46,720 bases of DNA from Candidatus Poribacteria bacterium (GCA_012270795.1 JAAXHO010000228.1:1-46720), one strand, 5' to 3'. Numbered from the stretch's first letter, positions 7,444 to 15,578 are shown. Made by a program: numbers and translations. Notes: generated by a model not told the origin, from the sequence alone.

Positions 7444-8250
7444 ATGTATAATTTTACCAACGAACAGATTGAACGATATAGTCGACATATTATTCTTGAT
7501 GAAGTCGGTGGAATGGGACAGACGAAGCTGCTTGAGTCCAAGGTGTTGCTAATCGGGGCAGGGGGGCTCGGTTCACCTATCGGTGTTTATCTTGCCGCTG
7601 CGGGGGTTGGCACACTCGGTATTGTGGATGACGATGTGGTTGACCTGAGCAATCTACAACGGCAGATACTGCATGGTACAAGTGATATCGGTATCCCTAA
7701 AACGGAGTCTGCGGAAGCAACGATTGCTGAGATGAATCCCGATGTTAAGGTGATTCCGCACAATGATCGTATCAGTTCAGAAAATGCTTTTACCTTGCTG
7801 GAACAGTACGATCTGATTGTGGATGGGTGTGATAATTTCCCTACACGGTATCTGCTGAACGATGCTTGTGTGATGCTTGGTAAGCCGATTGTGCATGGTA
7901 GTATCTCTCAGTTTGAAGGGCAAGTTACAGTGCTTTATCCTGGAAAGGGCCCCTGTTATCGTTGTATTTTTTCTGAACCACCGCCACCGGGCATGGTGCC
8001 GAACTGTCAAGAGGCTGGCGTGTTCGGTGTGTTACCTGGTATTATCGGCACAATTCAAGCTATTGAAGCGATAAAAATCCTGCTTGACATTGGTGAACCT
8101 TTGATTGGAACCCTCCTTCTTTTTAACGCTTTGTCAATGGATTTCAAACGACTGAAACTCCGTCAACAAGATGATTGTCCGATGTGTGGTGAGAATCAGA
8201 CGATTACGGAACTGATTGATTACGAGGAATTCTGTCAAGTGCAATGGTAA
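7444..8250 (+). CDS. ThiF/MoeB/HesA family E1-like adenylyltransferase
   Basis: Open codons extend upstream to 7321, but the ATG at 7444 has GGAGG 5 bp upstream and begins like other family members (YNFTNEQIERYSRHIIL). The 268-residue protein has the ATP-binding GAGGLG (38-43), the DLSNLQRQ helix with the Arg finger region (67-74), VDGCDNFPTRYLLND (127-141), two CxxC zinc pairs (CYRC 171-174, CPMC 245-248), and a Cys at 188 in PNCQEAG. No rhodanese domain is attached. These enzymes adenylate the C-terminal Gly of a small sulfur-carrier or ubiquitin-like protein. No ThiS or MoaD gene is nearby, so the partner is unknown; the coupled 192-residue protein is one candidate. Confidence 0.92.
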   Translation: MYNFTNEQIERYSRHIILDEVGGMGQTKLLESKVLLIGAGGLGSPIGVYLAAAGVGTLGIVDDDVVDLSNLQRQILHGTSDIGIPKTESAEATIAEMNPDVKVIPHNDRISSENAFTLLEQYDLIVDGCDNFPTRYLLNDACVMLGKPIVHGSISQFEGQVTVLYPGKGPCYRCIFSEPPPPGMVPNCQEAGVFGVLPGIIGTIQAIEAIKILLDIGEPLIGTLLLFNALSMDFKRLKLRQQDDCPMCGENQTITELIDYEEFCQVQW

Positions 8251-8294
8251 GAATTTACCTGAGAATCTTCTTCATCAAGGAGTAATGTATTGAT

Positions 8295-8456
8295 ATGGAA
8301 ATTTTACTTGGTATAGGAATTGTAGTGCTTTCAATGGGATTGCTCAGTATCGCATTCACATTAGACCGAATATATAAGACAATTGGTGAAATTAGCGATA
8401 GTTTGGACAAGTTAATCGGTAATAATGAGAAGGTAGTTAAGAATGACGAAGATTGA
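8295..8456 (+). CDS. Small single-pass membrane protein (53 residues)
   Basis: The frame encodes one N-terminal hydrophobic segment (EILLGIGIVVLSMGLLSIAF, residues 2-21), then a polar tail LDRIYKTIGEISDSLDKL that looks amphipathic and may form a coiled coil. AAGGAG at 8276-8281 sits 13 bp upstream, rather far. It is better placed for an ATG at 8285, which opens only ATG-TAT-TGA and ends two bases before this ATG, so re-initiation is possible. It is the last gene before the palindromic terminator at 8526. Function unknown. Confidence 0.55.
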   Translation: MEILLGIGIVVLSMGLLSIAFTLDRIYKTIGEISDSLDKLIGNNEKVVKNDED

Positions 8457-8525
8457 AAATCACCTAACGCTACAAAAAAAATTTATGTGAAGTAATCCGA
8501 TAAAATCTTATTCAGGCAATGTGTG

Positions 8526-8561
8526 AATTAAACACAGTAGGCGCGCCTACTGTGTTTAATT
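8526..8561. terminator. Perfect 36 bp palindrome, bidirectional terminator
   Basis: Each arm is 18 bp (AATTAAACACAGTAGGCG and its exact complement) with no spacer. It lies between the 3' ends of the convergent operon at 6212-8456 and the aldehyde dehydrogenase. The AATT/TTAATTT edges provide U tracts either way. Confidence 0.65.
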
Positions 8562-8577
8562 TATAATGATCTCGTTT

Positions 8578-9996
8578 TCAATTATCCAAATGGAAGATAG
8601 CCATTTTGAGTTCGGTCATTTCTTCTATGGCGTATTTTGGACCTTCTTTGCCCATTCCACTCTCTTTCACACCGCCGTACGGCATCAGGTCTGCACGCCA
8701 CTGTGTGCCCCAGTTGACCATGAGGTTGCCAGAATCAACTTCACGGACAAACCGCATTGCCCAATCAACGTTTTGTGTGAAGATAGCTGCGCTTAAGCCG
8801 TAGTTCGTATCGTTTGCGAGTGCAATTGCTTCGTCAATGTCGTTGACACGTGTCACGCCGACAGCAGGTCCGAAGACTTCATCACAAGAGATTTTCATTT
8901 CAGGTTTGACGTTTGCGAGGATTGCAGGGGTGACAAACTGGTCCTGTTTTTCGCCTCCCATAAGGAGTTCTGCCCCATCTGACACCGCTTCGTCAATCCA
9001 TTCGGTGACGCGTGTTGCGTCTCCTTCTCTAATCATCGGCCCCATACGGACACCGTCTTCCAGTGGGTTTCCGATGCCGATTTGTGAAACTTCTGCTTGG
9101 AATGCATCCAGGAAATCTCCATATATTTTTTCATGTGCGATGACACGTTGTGTTGAGATACAGACCTGTCCTGCATTGGAATACCCGGATGCAGCTGCGG
9201 CGCGTGCAACTTTCTCTGGGTCTGCATCGGGCATGACGATGAGGGGTGAGTTGGATCCGAGTTCCATTGTGACCCGTTTTAATCCTGCGACTTTGCAGAT
9301 GTGTTCTCCGACATCCCGGCTGCCAGTGAAAGTGATTTTTCTGACGCGTCGGTCTGCACAGAGTGTGTCTCCGATTTCACCGCCTGGACCTGTCACGCAT
9401 TGGATTGCTTCTGGTGGTGTGCCTGCTTCTAAGAAGAGTTCTACCAGTTTTAGTGCGGAGAGGGGTGTATCCGTTGCGGGTTTGATGATGATAGCATTTC
9501 CACCGGCAATTGCTGGACCAGCTTTGTGGCAGACGAGGTGCAGTGGAAAGTTGAAAGGACTAATGCCTACAACGATTCCGCACGGGACGCGCACAGTGAA
9601 ACCAAGTTTATTTTTTACACCAGGTGCACCTTCGAGTGGGACTGTTTCACCCGTTAGGCGTTTTGCTTCCTCAGCAGAGAGTGCGATGATTTCTGAAGCG
9701 CGTGTTGCTTCACCGGTTGCCTCGGCTAATATTTTTCCTTCTTCACGGGTGATAACTTCTGCAAGTTCTCCAACTTTTTCCACCATGAGATCAGCGACTT
9801 TTCGCAAGATTTCATAACGTTCATAACCGGTTAGGTCTGCCATGATTTTTGCGCCGCGTTCTGCAGTTTGAATAGCGGTTTCAACGTCGCTTGCGTCCCC
9901 TTTTGGAACAGTGTCAACAACTGAACCGTCAAAAGGGCTCAGTACATCAATTTTATTGAGTTTGTCAATCCATTGTCCACCAACATGCATTTGCAT
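8578..9996 (-). CDS. NAD(P)-dependent aldehyde dehydrogenase (GAPN/lactaldehyde-type)
   Basis: 472 residues, typical of the superfamily. It shows the N-terminal MHVGGQWID, ISPFNFPLHL in the cofactor site, ITFTGSRDVG (221-230) as the dinucleotide loop, MELGSNSP with general-base Glu245, and GYSNAGQVCISTQR with catalytic Cys279. The C-terminal MPYGGVKESGMGKEG is also typical. It oxidises an aldehyde to the acid. The closest-looking branch includes non-phosphorylating glyceraldehyde-3-phosphate, lactaldehyde and sulfolactaldehyde dehydrogenases, which I cannot separate by eye. It is preceded by 120 bp without features and terminated by the palindrome at 8526. Confidence 0.92.
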   Translation of the reverse strand: MQMHVGGQWIDKLNKIDVLSPFDGSVVDTVPKGDASDVETAIQTAERGAKIMADLTGYERYEILRKVADLMVEKVGELAEVITREEGKILAEATGEATRASEIIALSAEEAKRLTGETVPLEGAPGVKNKLGFTVRVPCGIVVGISPFNFPLHLVCHKAGPAIAGGNAIIIKPATDTPLSALKLVELFLEAGTPPEAIQCVTGPGGEIGDTLCADRRVRKITFTGSRDVGEHICKVAGLKRVTMELGSNSPLIVMPDADPEKVARAAAASGYSNAGQVCISTQRVIAHEKIYGDFLDAFQAEVSQIGIGNPLEDGVRMGPMIREGDATRVTEWIDEAVSDGAELLMGGEKQDQFVTPAILANVKPEMKISCDEVFGPAVGVTRVNDIDEAIALANDTNYGLSAAIFTQNVDWAMRFVREVDSGNLMVNWGTQWRADLMPYGGVKESGMGKEGPKYAIEEMTELKMAIFHLDN

Positions 9997-10117
9997 AGTA
10001 CGTTTTCTCCATTTCTTTTATGCGCGCGAAGTGCGTGCTACTTTTTTCTTTTTACAGCGTATCTCATAAATGCAATTTTGTCCAAATTCATCGGATCGCT
10101 TGTCCAGTAAATCGGGG

Positions 10118-10914
10118 TTAGAAACCCCTTCTACGATTTATGAGATAGGTTGTAGACTTTAGTAATCCCCAAGTTGTTGTTACTTTTCCGGTTGCTTCCA
10201 CAGCGGCGTAATCTGCTAATCCGATAGACATGACATCGTTAATTTGATTTTGAGATAGTGCTTGTGTAAAGAAACCGACTTCGTCAAAGAGACCAGTTGC
10301 TGCAACGGGTCCTGGTCGTGCTCCAATCCAAATGGGTGATTCACTGGTATCAAGCGTTCCGCCACTTGGACTTTCACCTTCTAATTTTCCATCAATAAAC
10401 ATCTGTACATTTTGTCCATCATAGACTTTAGCGATGTGATGCCACTTATTGTCAGCAACGATTGTTTTACCTTCAATCCGTCCTTCAACACCTTTGACGT
10501 GCCACATAAACACGGGAAAGTCATTTTGGTGAATCCAGATATCGAGATGGCGTACATTTTTTGGTTCTGGCCAGACATCTCCATTCCACCAGACAACATA
10601 TTGCCATGAAGCTTCTTGCAACTTGACCCATGCGACGAATGTGTAAGGATCGGCATTGAAGACATCGTTGTGAGGATGCGGACATAACTATCACCCTGTC
10701 CTGGAAAGTCCAATGCTCCGCCGAATTTACCGTTATTGACCCATGTCAAAGAACCGTTGATATCGCCATCGTGCCCACTGACAATGTCTTTAACAACATT
10801 TCCGCCATTTTCTTCAAATAACCATGCACTTGCTAATCCAAGTTTGACTGCATGTGCAGATGAGGTTGCAATGCCGATAATTATTATCATAGTTAATATA
10901 GCTGTTTTCATCAT
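10118..10914 (-). pseudogene. LamG-domain secreted protein, frameshifted
   Basis: The first frame (from 10914) encodes a signal peptide (MMKTAILTMIIIIGIATSSAHA) and the start of a LamG/concanavalin-like domain as far as GDSYVRI. It then changes to the frame that continues EASWQYVVWWNGDVWPEP to DEVGFFTQALSQNQINDVMS and stops at 10118. Against the intact neighbour at 10911-11684, one C is missing in the codons for IPHND (near 10675), a run of Cs where a deletion or sequencing error is easy. Its start overlaps the stop of that neighbour (ATGA), with AAAGGAGG inside the upstream gene, so the pair is a coupled tandem duplicate. A full product would need the missing base. Confidence 0.85.
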
Positions 10915-11684
10915 ATACCTCCTTTTAATTCAGCCCATGTTGTAGTTGATTTTTTGATTGCTTCCACAGTGGCGTAATCTGCTAATCCGATAGACATGAC
11001 ATCGTTAATTTCATTCTTTGTAAGTGCATTTGTAAAGAACCCGACTTCGTCAAAGAGACCAGTTGCGGCGATATTGTTTGGATTCGCGCCGATCCAGATG
11101 GGTGATTCATTGATGTCCAACGTTCCCTCACTGGGCATTTCAGTATCCATTATTCCATCAATGAACATTTTGACACTATTCCCATCATAGACTTTTGCGA
11201 TATGATGCCATCTATCATCTGTAATAATGGTTTTTCCATCAATTTGTCCACTATTTTTGCCAGCGGTCCACATGAAAACTGGAAATCCATCGGCGTGTAT
11301 CCAGATATCTATATGACGAGTTTCTTTGGATTCGGGCCACACATCCCCGTTTCTCCAGATGATATATTGCCATGATTTAGATTTTAACTTGACCCATGCG
11401 ACGAATGTGTATGGGGCAGCGTTGAATACATCATTGTGAGGGATACGTAGGTAGCTGTCAGGATTGCCTAAGTATCTCAAACATCTTCCAAATTTTCCGT
11501 AAGTAAACCAGCTTAGTTTTCCTATTATTTCCCCATCATTTTTACCGACGACATCTTTGGCTACTGTTCCGTTTCTTTCTTCAAAGAGCCATGCGCTGAC
11601 TAATTTGAGTTTTCTGGCGTGTGCGGCAATAACAGTGCAGTGGATGAGTATTGTTAGGCTCAATAATATCGTTATTTTTTTCAT
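10911..11684 (-). CDS. Secreted LamG/concanavalin-like jelly-roll protein
   Basis: The frame opens at a TTG at 11699, but the ATG at 11684 is preferred because the paralogue downstream starts at the same place with a similar leader (AGTAGGTAT versus AGGAGGTAT). The protein is 257 residues with a signal peptide (MKKITILLSLTILIHCTVIA then AHA). A single LamG domain follows, with YLRIPHNDVFNAAPYTFVAW, RWHHIAKVYDGNSVKMFIDG and GLFDEVGFFTNALTKNEIND, the hallmark strands of this fold. It probably binds glycans or matrix outside the cytoplasm. It sits directly after the enolase-superfamily gene, whose stop overlaps the upstream TTG, so the three genes form one unit. Confidence 0.88.
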   Translation of the reverse strand: MKKITILLSLTILIHCTVIAAHARKLKLVSAWLFEERNGTVAKDVVGKNDGEIIGKLSWFTYGKFGRCLRYLGNPDSYLRIPHNDVFNAAPYTFVAWVKLKSKSWQYIIWRNGDVWPESKETRHIDIWIHADGFPVFMWTAGKNSGQIDGKTIITDDRWHHIAKVYDGNSVKMFIDGIMDTEMPSEGTLDINESPIWIGANPNNIAATGLFDEVGFFTNALTKNEINDVMSIGLADYATVEAIKKSTTTWAELKGGI

Positions 11685-11695
11685 ATACCTACTTA

Positions 11696-12700
11696 TCAAA
11701 TTCGGCAGTTGTCAAGAGCGTCTTCATCCAAGTCAACCCCTAACCCTGGTTTATCAGGAATAGTTGCGTATCCGTTATCAAGGGGTATAGTTGAGGGTGT
11801 GACGATGTCAAAGGCACGCAATGCATTTAGTGTGATTGCTGGCATTGTTGCATTTCGCATGACTGCAGCGAGATGCATGACATAACAGGTTGTGATGCCG
11901 AGACCGACTATCTGTATCCAGACGGGTAGGTGTGCTGCCTCTGAAATCATGGCTTCCCGTTTGGCATTAGCAACGCGTGAATCGGGATAAGCGATAATAA
12001 ATGAATCGTTCATCTTTGCTCTGATTGCCTTGACTGGATCCGGATTTCCAAAATGAATGGTTATCGGGATGTCAATTTGTTGTTTTATTTCCTTGTATCC
12101 ATCAATATGTGATTGTGGAATTGGTGTTTCAAACGACTCTATGTTGTATTTGCGTAGTTGTCGTGCGACTTCAATGGTACGTGCTGCGGTTTCAAAAGAG
12201 TCGTTTGCATCCACGCGGAGTTGGTAATCATCAGGCACGACATCCGTGATTGCTTCTACCTGTTCTACCACTTCAAACCAAGGACGTGCTTTAATTTTAT
12301 GAAGGCGATAGCCGAGAGCATAAGCGTGTTTTGCTTCTGCAGCCCATTCATCTGGTGTCATGTCAATAGACCAATATCCGAAAGGCGTTTTGTCGTGAAC
12401 CTTTTGCCCTAAGAGTTGATGAACAGGTACATTGAGTGCTTTCCCCATGATGTCATAAAATGCTTGTTGTAGAGGGGTTGGTGCCCAACCGTTCATAAAT
12501 TCAAACGGATTTTTTCCGATGTACTTTTGTACTGTATCGTCTGATTGAAACGACCCATCACCGATGCCGGTAATGCCAACGTCTGTATGCACCTTATATA
12601 CGTGGTCAATCTGGTATAGATTGCGTCTTGACATCAACTCAAAAATGCCATCGCGATAGGGTACTTTTAATTTGATAACTTCGATCTGAGTAATTTTCAT
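11696..12700 (-). CDS. Mandelate racemase/muconate lactonizing enzyme-family (enolase superfamily) protein
   Basis: 334 residues with the two-domain layout of the family. The N-terminal capping domain starts MKITQIEVIKLKVPYRDGIF. The barrel has the KxK motif (K135-I-K137 in LHKIKARP), a metal-ligand Asp164 in LRVDANDSF, and Glu191 in SFETPIPQ. At the third metal-ligand position, where family members have an acidic residue, the sequence is ITIHFGNPDP (His216, Asn219), so a normal third acid is not evident. Either the metal site is modified or the enzyme is divergent. The usual reaction is abstraction of a proton alpha to a carboxylate, often in sugar-acid dehydration. It is first in a unit with two LamG genes. 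Confidence 0.85.
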   Translation of the reverse strand: MKITQIEVIKLKVPYRDGIFELMSRRNLYQIDHVYKVHTDVGITGIGDGSFQSDDTVQKYIGKNPFEFMNGWAPTPLQQAFYDIMGKALNVPVHQLLGQKVHDKTPFGYWSIDMTPDEWAAEAKHAYALGYRLHKIKARPWFEVVEQVEAITDVVPDDYQLRVDANDSFETAARTIEVARQLRKYNIESFETPIPQSHIDGYKEIKQQIDIPITIHFGNPDPVKAIRAKMNDSFIIAYPDSRVANAKREAMISEAAHLPVWIQIVGLGITTCYVMHLAAVMRNATMPAITLNALRAFDIVTPSTIPLDNGYATIPDKPGLGVDLDEDALDNCRI

Positions 12701-12765
12701 GATTTTGACACCTCATATTTCATAAAGTACCGTTTGTCAGTTCTCTATTAGCATTTACATATTAT

Positions 12766-13218
12766 TTATTCATCACGTCGTATCCAACTTGCGATGTCTT
12801 CAGCGTCTCCTGTTCCCCCTTCTAAGCCGTCACTTCCAAAGGAGAGCAGGTCGTATCCGTATCGGTCATGGATACCGGGACGTATATAGACATAAGGGTT
12901 TCCCCACGGGTCTGTGGTGATTGGAATTTGAATATAGGGGCCTAACCAGTCTATTGGAATCGGTGGTGTTTGCGGTTTCTCCCAAAGAGCCTTCAGTCCT
13001 TGTTCAGTAGACGGGTAATCCCCGCAGTCATTTGCATATCTATCCAGTGCAATACCGAGTGTTTCAATGTCCTCGTTTGCACGGGTTTGTAGGGTACGTC
13101 CTGCTTGCCCAAGCAAACGTGGTGCTAAAATGACAGCAGCGATCACGCCCAAAATGCCAATACCGATAAGTATCTGTATAAGTGTTAATCCGTCTTGTTT
13201 AGGATGCAGTAGCGTCAC
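12766..13218 (-). CDS. GspG-like type II pseudopilin (orphan)
   Basis: The frame opens at a TTG at 13299, giving an unusually long 37-residue leader. The GTG at 13218, with GGAG 8 bp upstream, gives MTLLHPKQDG, a normal-length prepilin leader, and is preferred (150 residues). The processed N-terminus LTLIQILIGIGILGVIAAVI is a classic pseudopilin helix, but the near-invariant Glu at mature position 5 is Gln. The C-terminal half matches GspG: YPSTEQGLKALWEKP, TDPWGNPYVYIRPG and YDLLSFGSDGLEGGTGDAED, with the acidic calcium-binding loop. No other secretion genes are adjacent. Such proteins assemble into the periplasmic pseudopilus; lack of neighbours makes the role unclear. Confidence 0.85.
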   Translation of the reverse strand: MTLLHPKQDGLTLIQILIGIGILGVIAAVILAPRLLGQAGRTLQTRANEDIETLGIALDRYANDCGDYPSTEQGLKALWEKPQTPPIPIDWLGPYIQIPITTDPWGNPYVYIRPGIHDRYGYDLLSFGSDGLEGGTGDAEDIASWIRRDE

Positions 13219-13315
13219 GTATGCGTCTCCGTGCTTTTTAGTAGTGTCATTCTCCTCAAATATCTTCAAAAGTTTATCATATATTTCTGTATGTGTCAAA
13301 TTTTTTGTTTCGGAT

Positions 13316-13565
13316 GGGTGTGTAAAGTTTTTGTAGAAACATTCATATGACTTTTGTCCACGATCTTTTTTCTCGTATGTCTATAGTCTTTTCACTTGTC
13401 TGAACCAGGATTTACAGGATTTACAGATTTTCAGGATTTACCTCAACAGGTTTTATTCCCAAAGTTGACATCAATCCGCATCAAAAAGCCTTGATAAGGT
13501 AATCCTTGTAATCTGTAAATCCTGTAAATCCTGGTTCAGACAAGTAACCAAAACTTTACACACCC
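13316..13565. mobile_element. MITE-like element with GGGTGTGTAAAG ends, copy A
   Basis: The 250 bp element starts GGGTGTGTAAAGTTTT and ends AAAACTTTACACACCC, perfect 16 bp inverted termini. Inside is a GTCTGAACCAGG/CCTGGTTCAGAC inverted module. It is almost identical to the reverse complement of 17599-17859, differing by about two substitutions and a 10 bp repeat unit. The flanking bases GTTTCGGAT and GTTCCGGAT may be an imperfect 9 bp target duplication. It encodes no protein. Confidence 0.85.
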
Positions 13566-13619
13566 GTTCCGGATCAAAGGTACTCAATTGTTGAATGTCT
13601 TTGGCACATACAAAACTCC

Positions 13620-14744
13620 TCACATCAACTCCAGAAAGACCTCATTTGCCAAGAAAAGCCCGCGCTGAGTTAAACGAAGATGTGTCCCATTCTGCTCTAA
13701 CAATCCCAAATCAATCCCCTTGTTAATTGTGTCCTTAAACGTTACTTCAATCGTTTCACAGAAACGCTGTTCATAATCCGCTAAACAGATACCTTCTCGT
13801 TTATGAAGTGCAAGCATAAAAGTCTCCGCTTTCTCAGCCTGTCCTGTCAATCGTTCAGTCTCCGAGATAGGTTTTTTGTGCTGTTTGAGTGCTTCAATGT
13901 AGGGTGGGATACCTCGGATATTGGTATAACGGGCACCATCAATATAACCACATGCACCAACGCCTAAACCCACATATTCCTGATTATTCCAATAAACAAG
14001 ATTATGTTTCACATCTCTGTTAGGGCGGGCAAAGTTGCATATTTCATAGTGTTTATATCCATATAAAGTAAGGGTTTCAATCGTCCACTGGAACATATCT
14101 GCTTCGGTGTCTTCTGACGGGAGAACTAGTTTCCCAGCTTTCCACCAATCATAAAACTGTGTTGACTCCTCCATCACCAGATTATACGTTGAGATATGTT
14201 CAGGTTCAAGTGAGATTACCTCAAGTAAAGTGTGCTGCCATTGTTCTATTGTTTGGTTTGGAAGTGCAAAGATCAGATCAATGTTGATGTTGTCAAAACC
14301 GTGTTCACGTGCGAATTGATAACTGTGAAGGAATTCCTCAACGGTGTGGATTCTGCCTAATTGTTGCAATGTTTCATCTTGCATTGACTGCAAACCGAAA
14401 CTTAACCGATTGACACCAGCATTTTTCATAACATCCAGTTTTTCAGCATCAACCGTACCAGGATTGCACTCTACAGTGATTTCAACATCAGGACAAATTT
14501 GGAAATGTGTAAGTAAATTGGCAAACAATTGTTCTATGGCATTAGCCGAAAGGATGGAAGGGGTGCCACCGCCGATGAAGATCGTTTTTAATGGAGTGGT
14601 CTGCGGGGAATAAAGCTGCATCTCTGTGTTGAGCGCATCCAAATAAGTTTTTGCTTGTTCCTTGTGGAATGAATAGGTATTGAAAGCACAGTAATAGCAC
14701 TTCGTCGCGCAAAATGGAATGTGGATATAAAGGGAAGAAGGCAT
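13620..14744 (-). CDS. hemW: HemW/HemN-like radical SAM protein
   Basis: The frame opens at a TTG (14762), but the ATG at 14744 begins MPSSLYIHIPFCATKCYYC, matching the usual start of HemW. The protein is 374 residues. Cys12, Cys16 and Cys19 form the CxxxCxxC motif that holds the [4Fe-4S] cluster. IFIGGGTPSIL is the SAM-binding glycine motif, and NRLSFGLQSMQDETLQQLGR is characteristic of the HemN/HemW family. The length and N-terminus favour HemW, a heme-binding chaperone for membrane cytochromes, over the coproporphyrinogen oxidase HemN. This would suit an organism with the cytochrome maturation genes found further right, though they are not adjacent. No clear ribosome site precedes either start. 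Confidence 0.85.
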   Translation of the reverse strand: MPSSLYIHIPFCATKCYYCAFNTYSFHKEQAKTYLDALNTEMQLYSPQTTPLKTIFIGGGTPSILSANAIEQLFANLLTHFQICPDVEITVECNPGTVDAEKLDVMKNAGVNRLSFGLQSMQDETLQQLGRIHTVEEFLHSYQFAREHGFDNINIDLIFALPNQTIEQWQHTLLEVISLEPEHISTYNLVMEESTQFYDWWKAGKLVLPSEDTEADMFQWTIETLTLYGYKHYEICNFARPNRDVKHNLVYWNNQEYVGLGVGACGYIDGARYTNIRGIPPYIEALKQHKKPISETERLTGQAEKAETFMLALHKREGICLADYEQRFCETIEVTFKDTINKGIDLGLLEQNGTHLRLTQRGLFLANEVFLELM

Positions 14745-14790
14745 GCCAATTGTAAAGTTCAATATTGGTACTTTGTTAGAAAACAGGAAA

Positions 14791-15126
14791 CTATACTCTA
14801 TAATGACCAGCTTGTATTTGGTTCTCTCTCGCTTCTATTGAAAATTTGAAACCTAACCCGTGTAATATTTTCAGTATCATATTAAGTTGTTGATTTCCGT
14901 TTTCAGAAAGAAACTTGTAAAGTCCTTCATCAGAAAGGTTTACGCGTTCGGCTAACATAGACATACCACCTTGTGCTTCTGCTACGTCTCTGACAGCAAG
15001 CAGAAAAGCATTGATGTCCTCGTTTTTCTCATAATCCTCAAGTGCCACAGAAAGGTATATCTTTGCGTCTTCCGGATCGCGTAGTTGTTCAATATGATAG
15101 TCTTTGAATTTCCTATAGTTATGCAT
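14791..15126 (-). CDS. HigA-type antitoxin (addiction module antidote, XRE-like)
   Basis: 111 residues, matching the family of addiction module antidote proteins: YHIEQLRDPEDAKIYLSVAL, the AFLLAVRDVAEAQGGMSMLA segment, and a Cro/C1-like helix-turn-helix, LAERVNLSDEGLYKFLS. The C-terminal LNMILKILHGLGFKFSIEA is also typical. It should bind and neutralise the RelE-like toxin encoded just upstream and repress their shared promoter. The toxin gene is frameshifted while this gene is intact, so it may now act as a solitary repressor or antidote. The spacing to the end of the restored toxin frame is 4 bp, the normal toxin-first HigBA order. Confidence 0.88.
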   Translation of the reverse strand: MHNYRKFKDYHIEQLRDPEDAKIYLSVALEDYEKNEDINAFLLAVRDVAEAQGGMSMLAERVNLSDEGLYKFLSENGNQQLNMILKILHGLGFKFSIEARENQIQAGHYRV

Positions 15127-15130
15127 AATT

Positions 15131-15450
15131 TTATTCCCTTGAATTGTGTTCTCGCCAATCTACCTTTGCTTTGGTGATGTCTCGACTTTGTGAGCTCTTA
15201 TCGCCACCTCGTAATAGCAAAATTCTGTCAGTTCCTATTTTGCTGAAGTATATTCGGTAACCTGCACCAACTGGAATCGGAATTCGTAAAAACCACTTCC
15301 TACTGAACGGTGATCACCTAAATGTTCTGTTTCTTCAATTCTTCTTAATCGACTACGAATTCTCGCTGATGTCATTCTGTCTTTGATAGCCGTTAACCAT
15401 TTTAAAAATGGCTCATTTCCGTTTCGATCTTGATATATTTCTAATTCCAT
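15131..15450 (-). pseudogene. HigB/RelE-type toxin, frameshifted
   Basis: The first frame reads MELEIYQDRNGNEPFLKWLT, RIRSRLRRIEETEHLGDHRS and VGSGFYEF, the first two thirds of an addiction module killer protein. Near 15282 one base is missing. The first frame runs out at 15235, while the shifted frame continues IPVGAGYRIYFSKIG, ILLLRGGDKSSQSRDI and AKVDWREHNS and stops at 15131, exactly as intact members do. A GTG start at 15471 is possible; the ATG at 15450 fits the family better. These toxins are ribosome-dependent mRNA nucleases. As it stands, the product lacks the C-terminal strand and catalytic region, so it is probably inactive unless this is a sequencing error. Confidence 0.85.
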
Positions 15451-15578
15451 AGTCCAATTATTAGACTGCACTGAATTCTGGTCTTACTCGGATAGCGGGC
15501 CCTTTATCAGCGTAAGAGAAATCATCGTTTATACACACCGTGAGAATGAAGGGTTGTTCGTATGAGCAAACATAACAC

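Noticed and set aside
8837-9817. 326-codon open frame on the plus strand opposite the aldehyde dehydrogenase
   Set aside because: It is the antisense of a clear ALDH gene with all catalytic motifs; its translation is Ser/Pro-rich with no recognisable domain.
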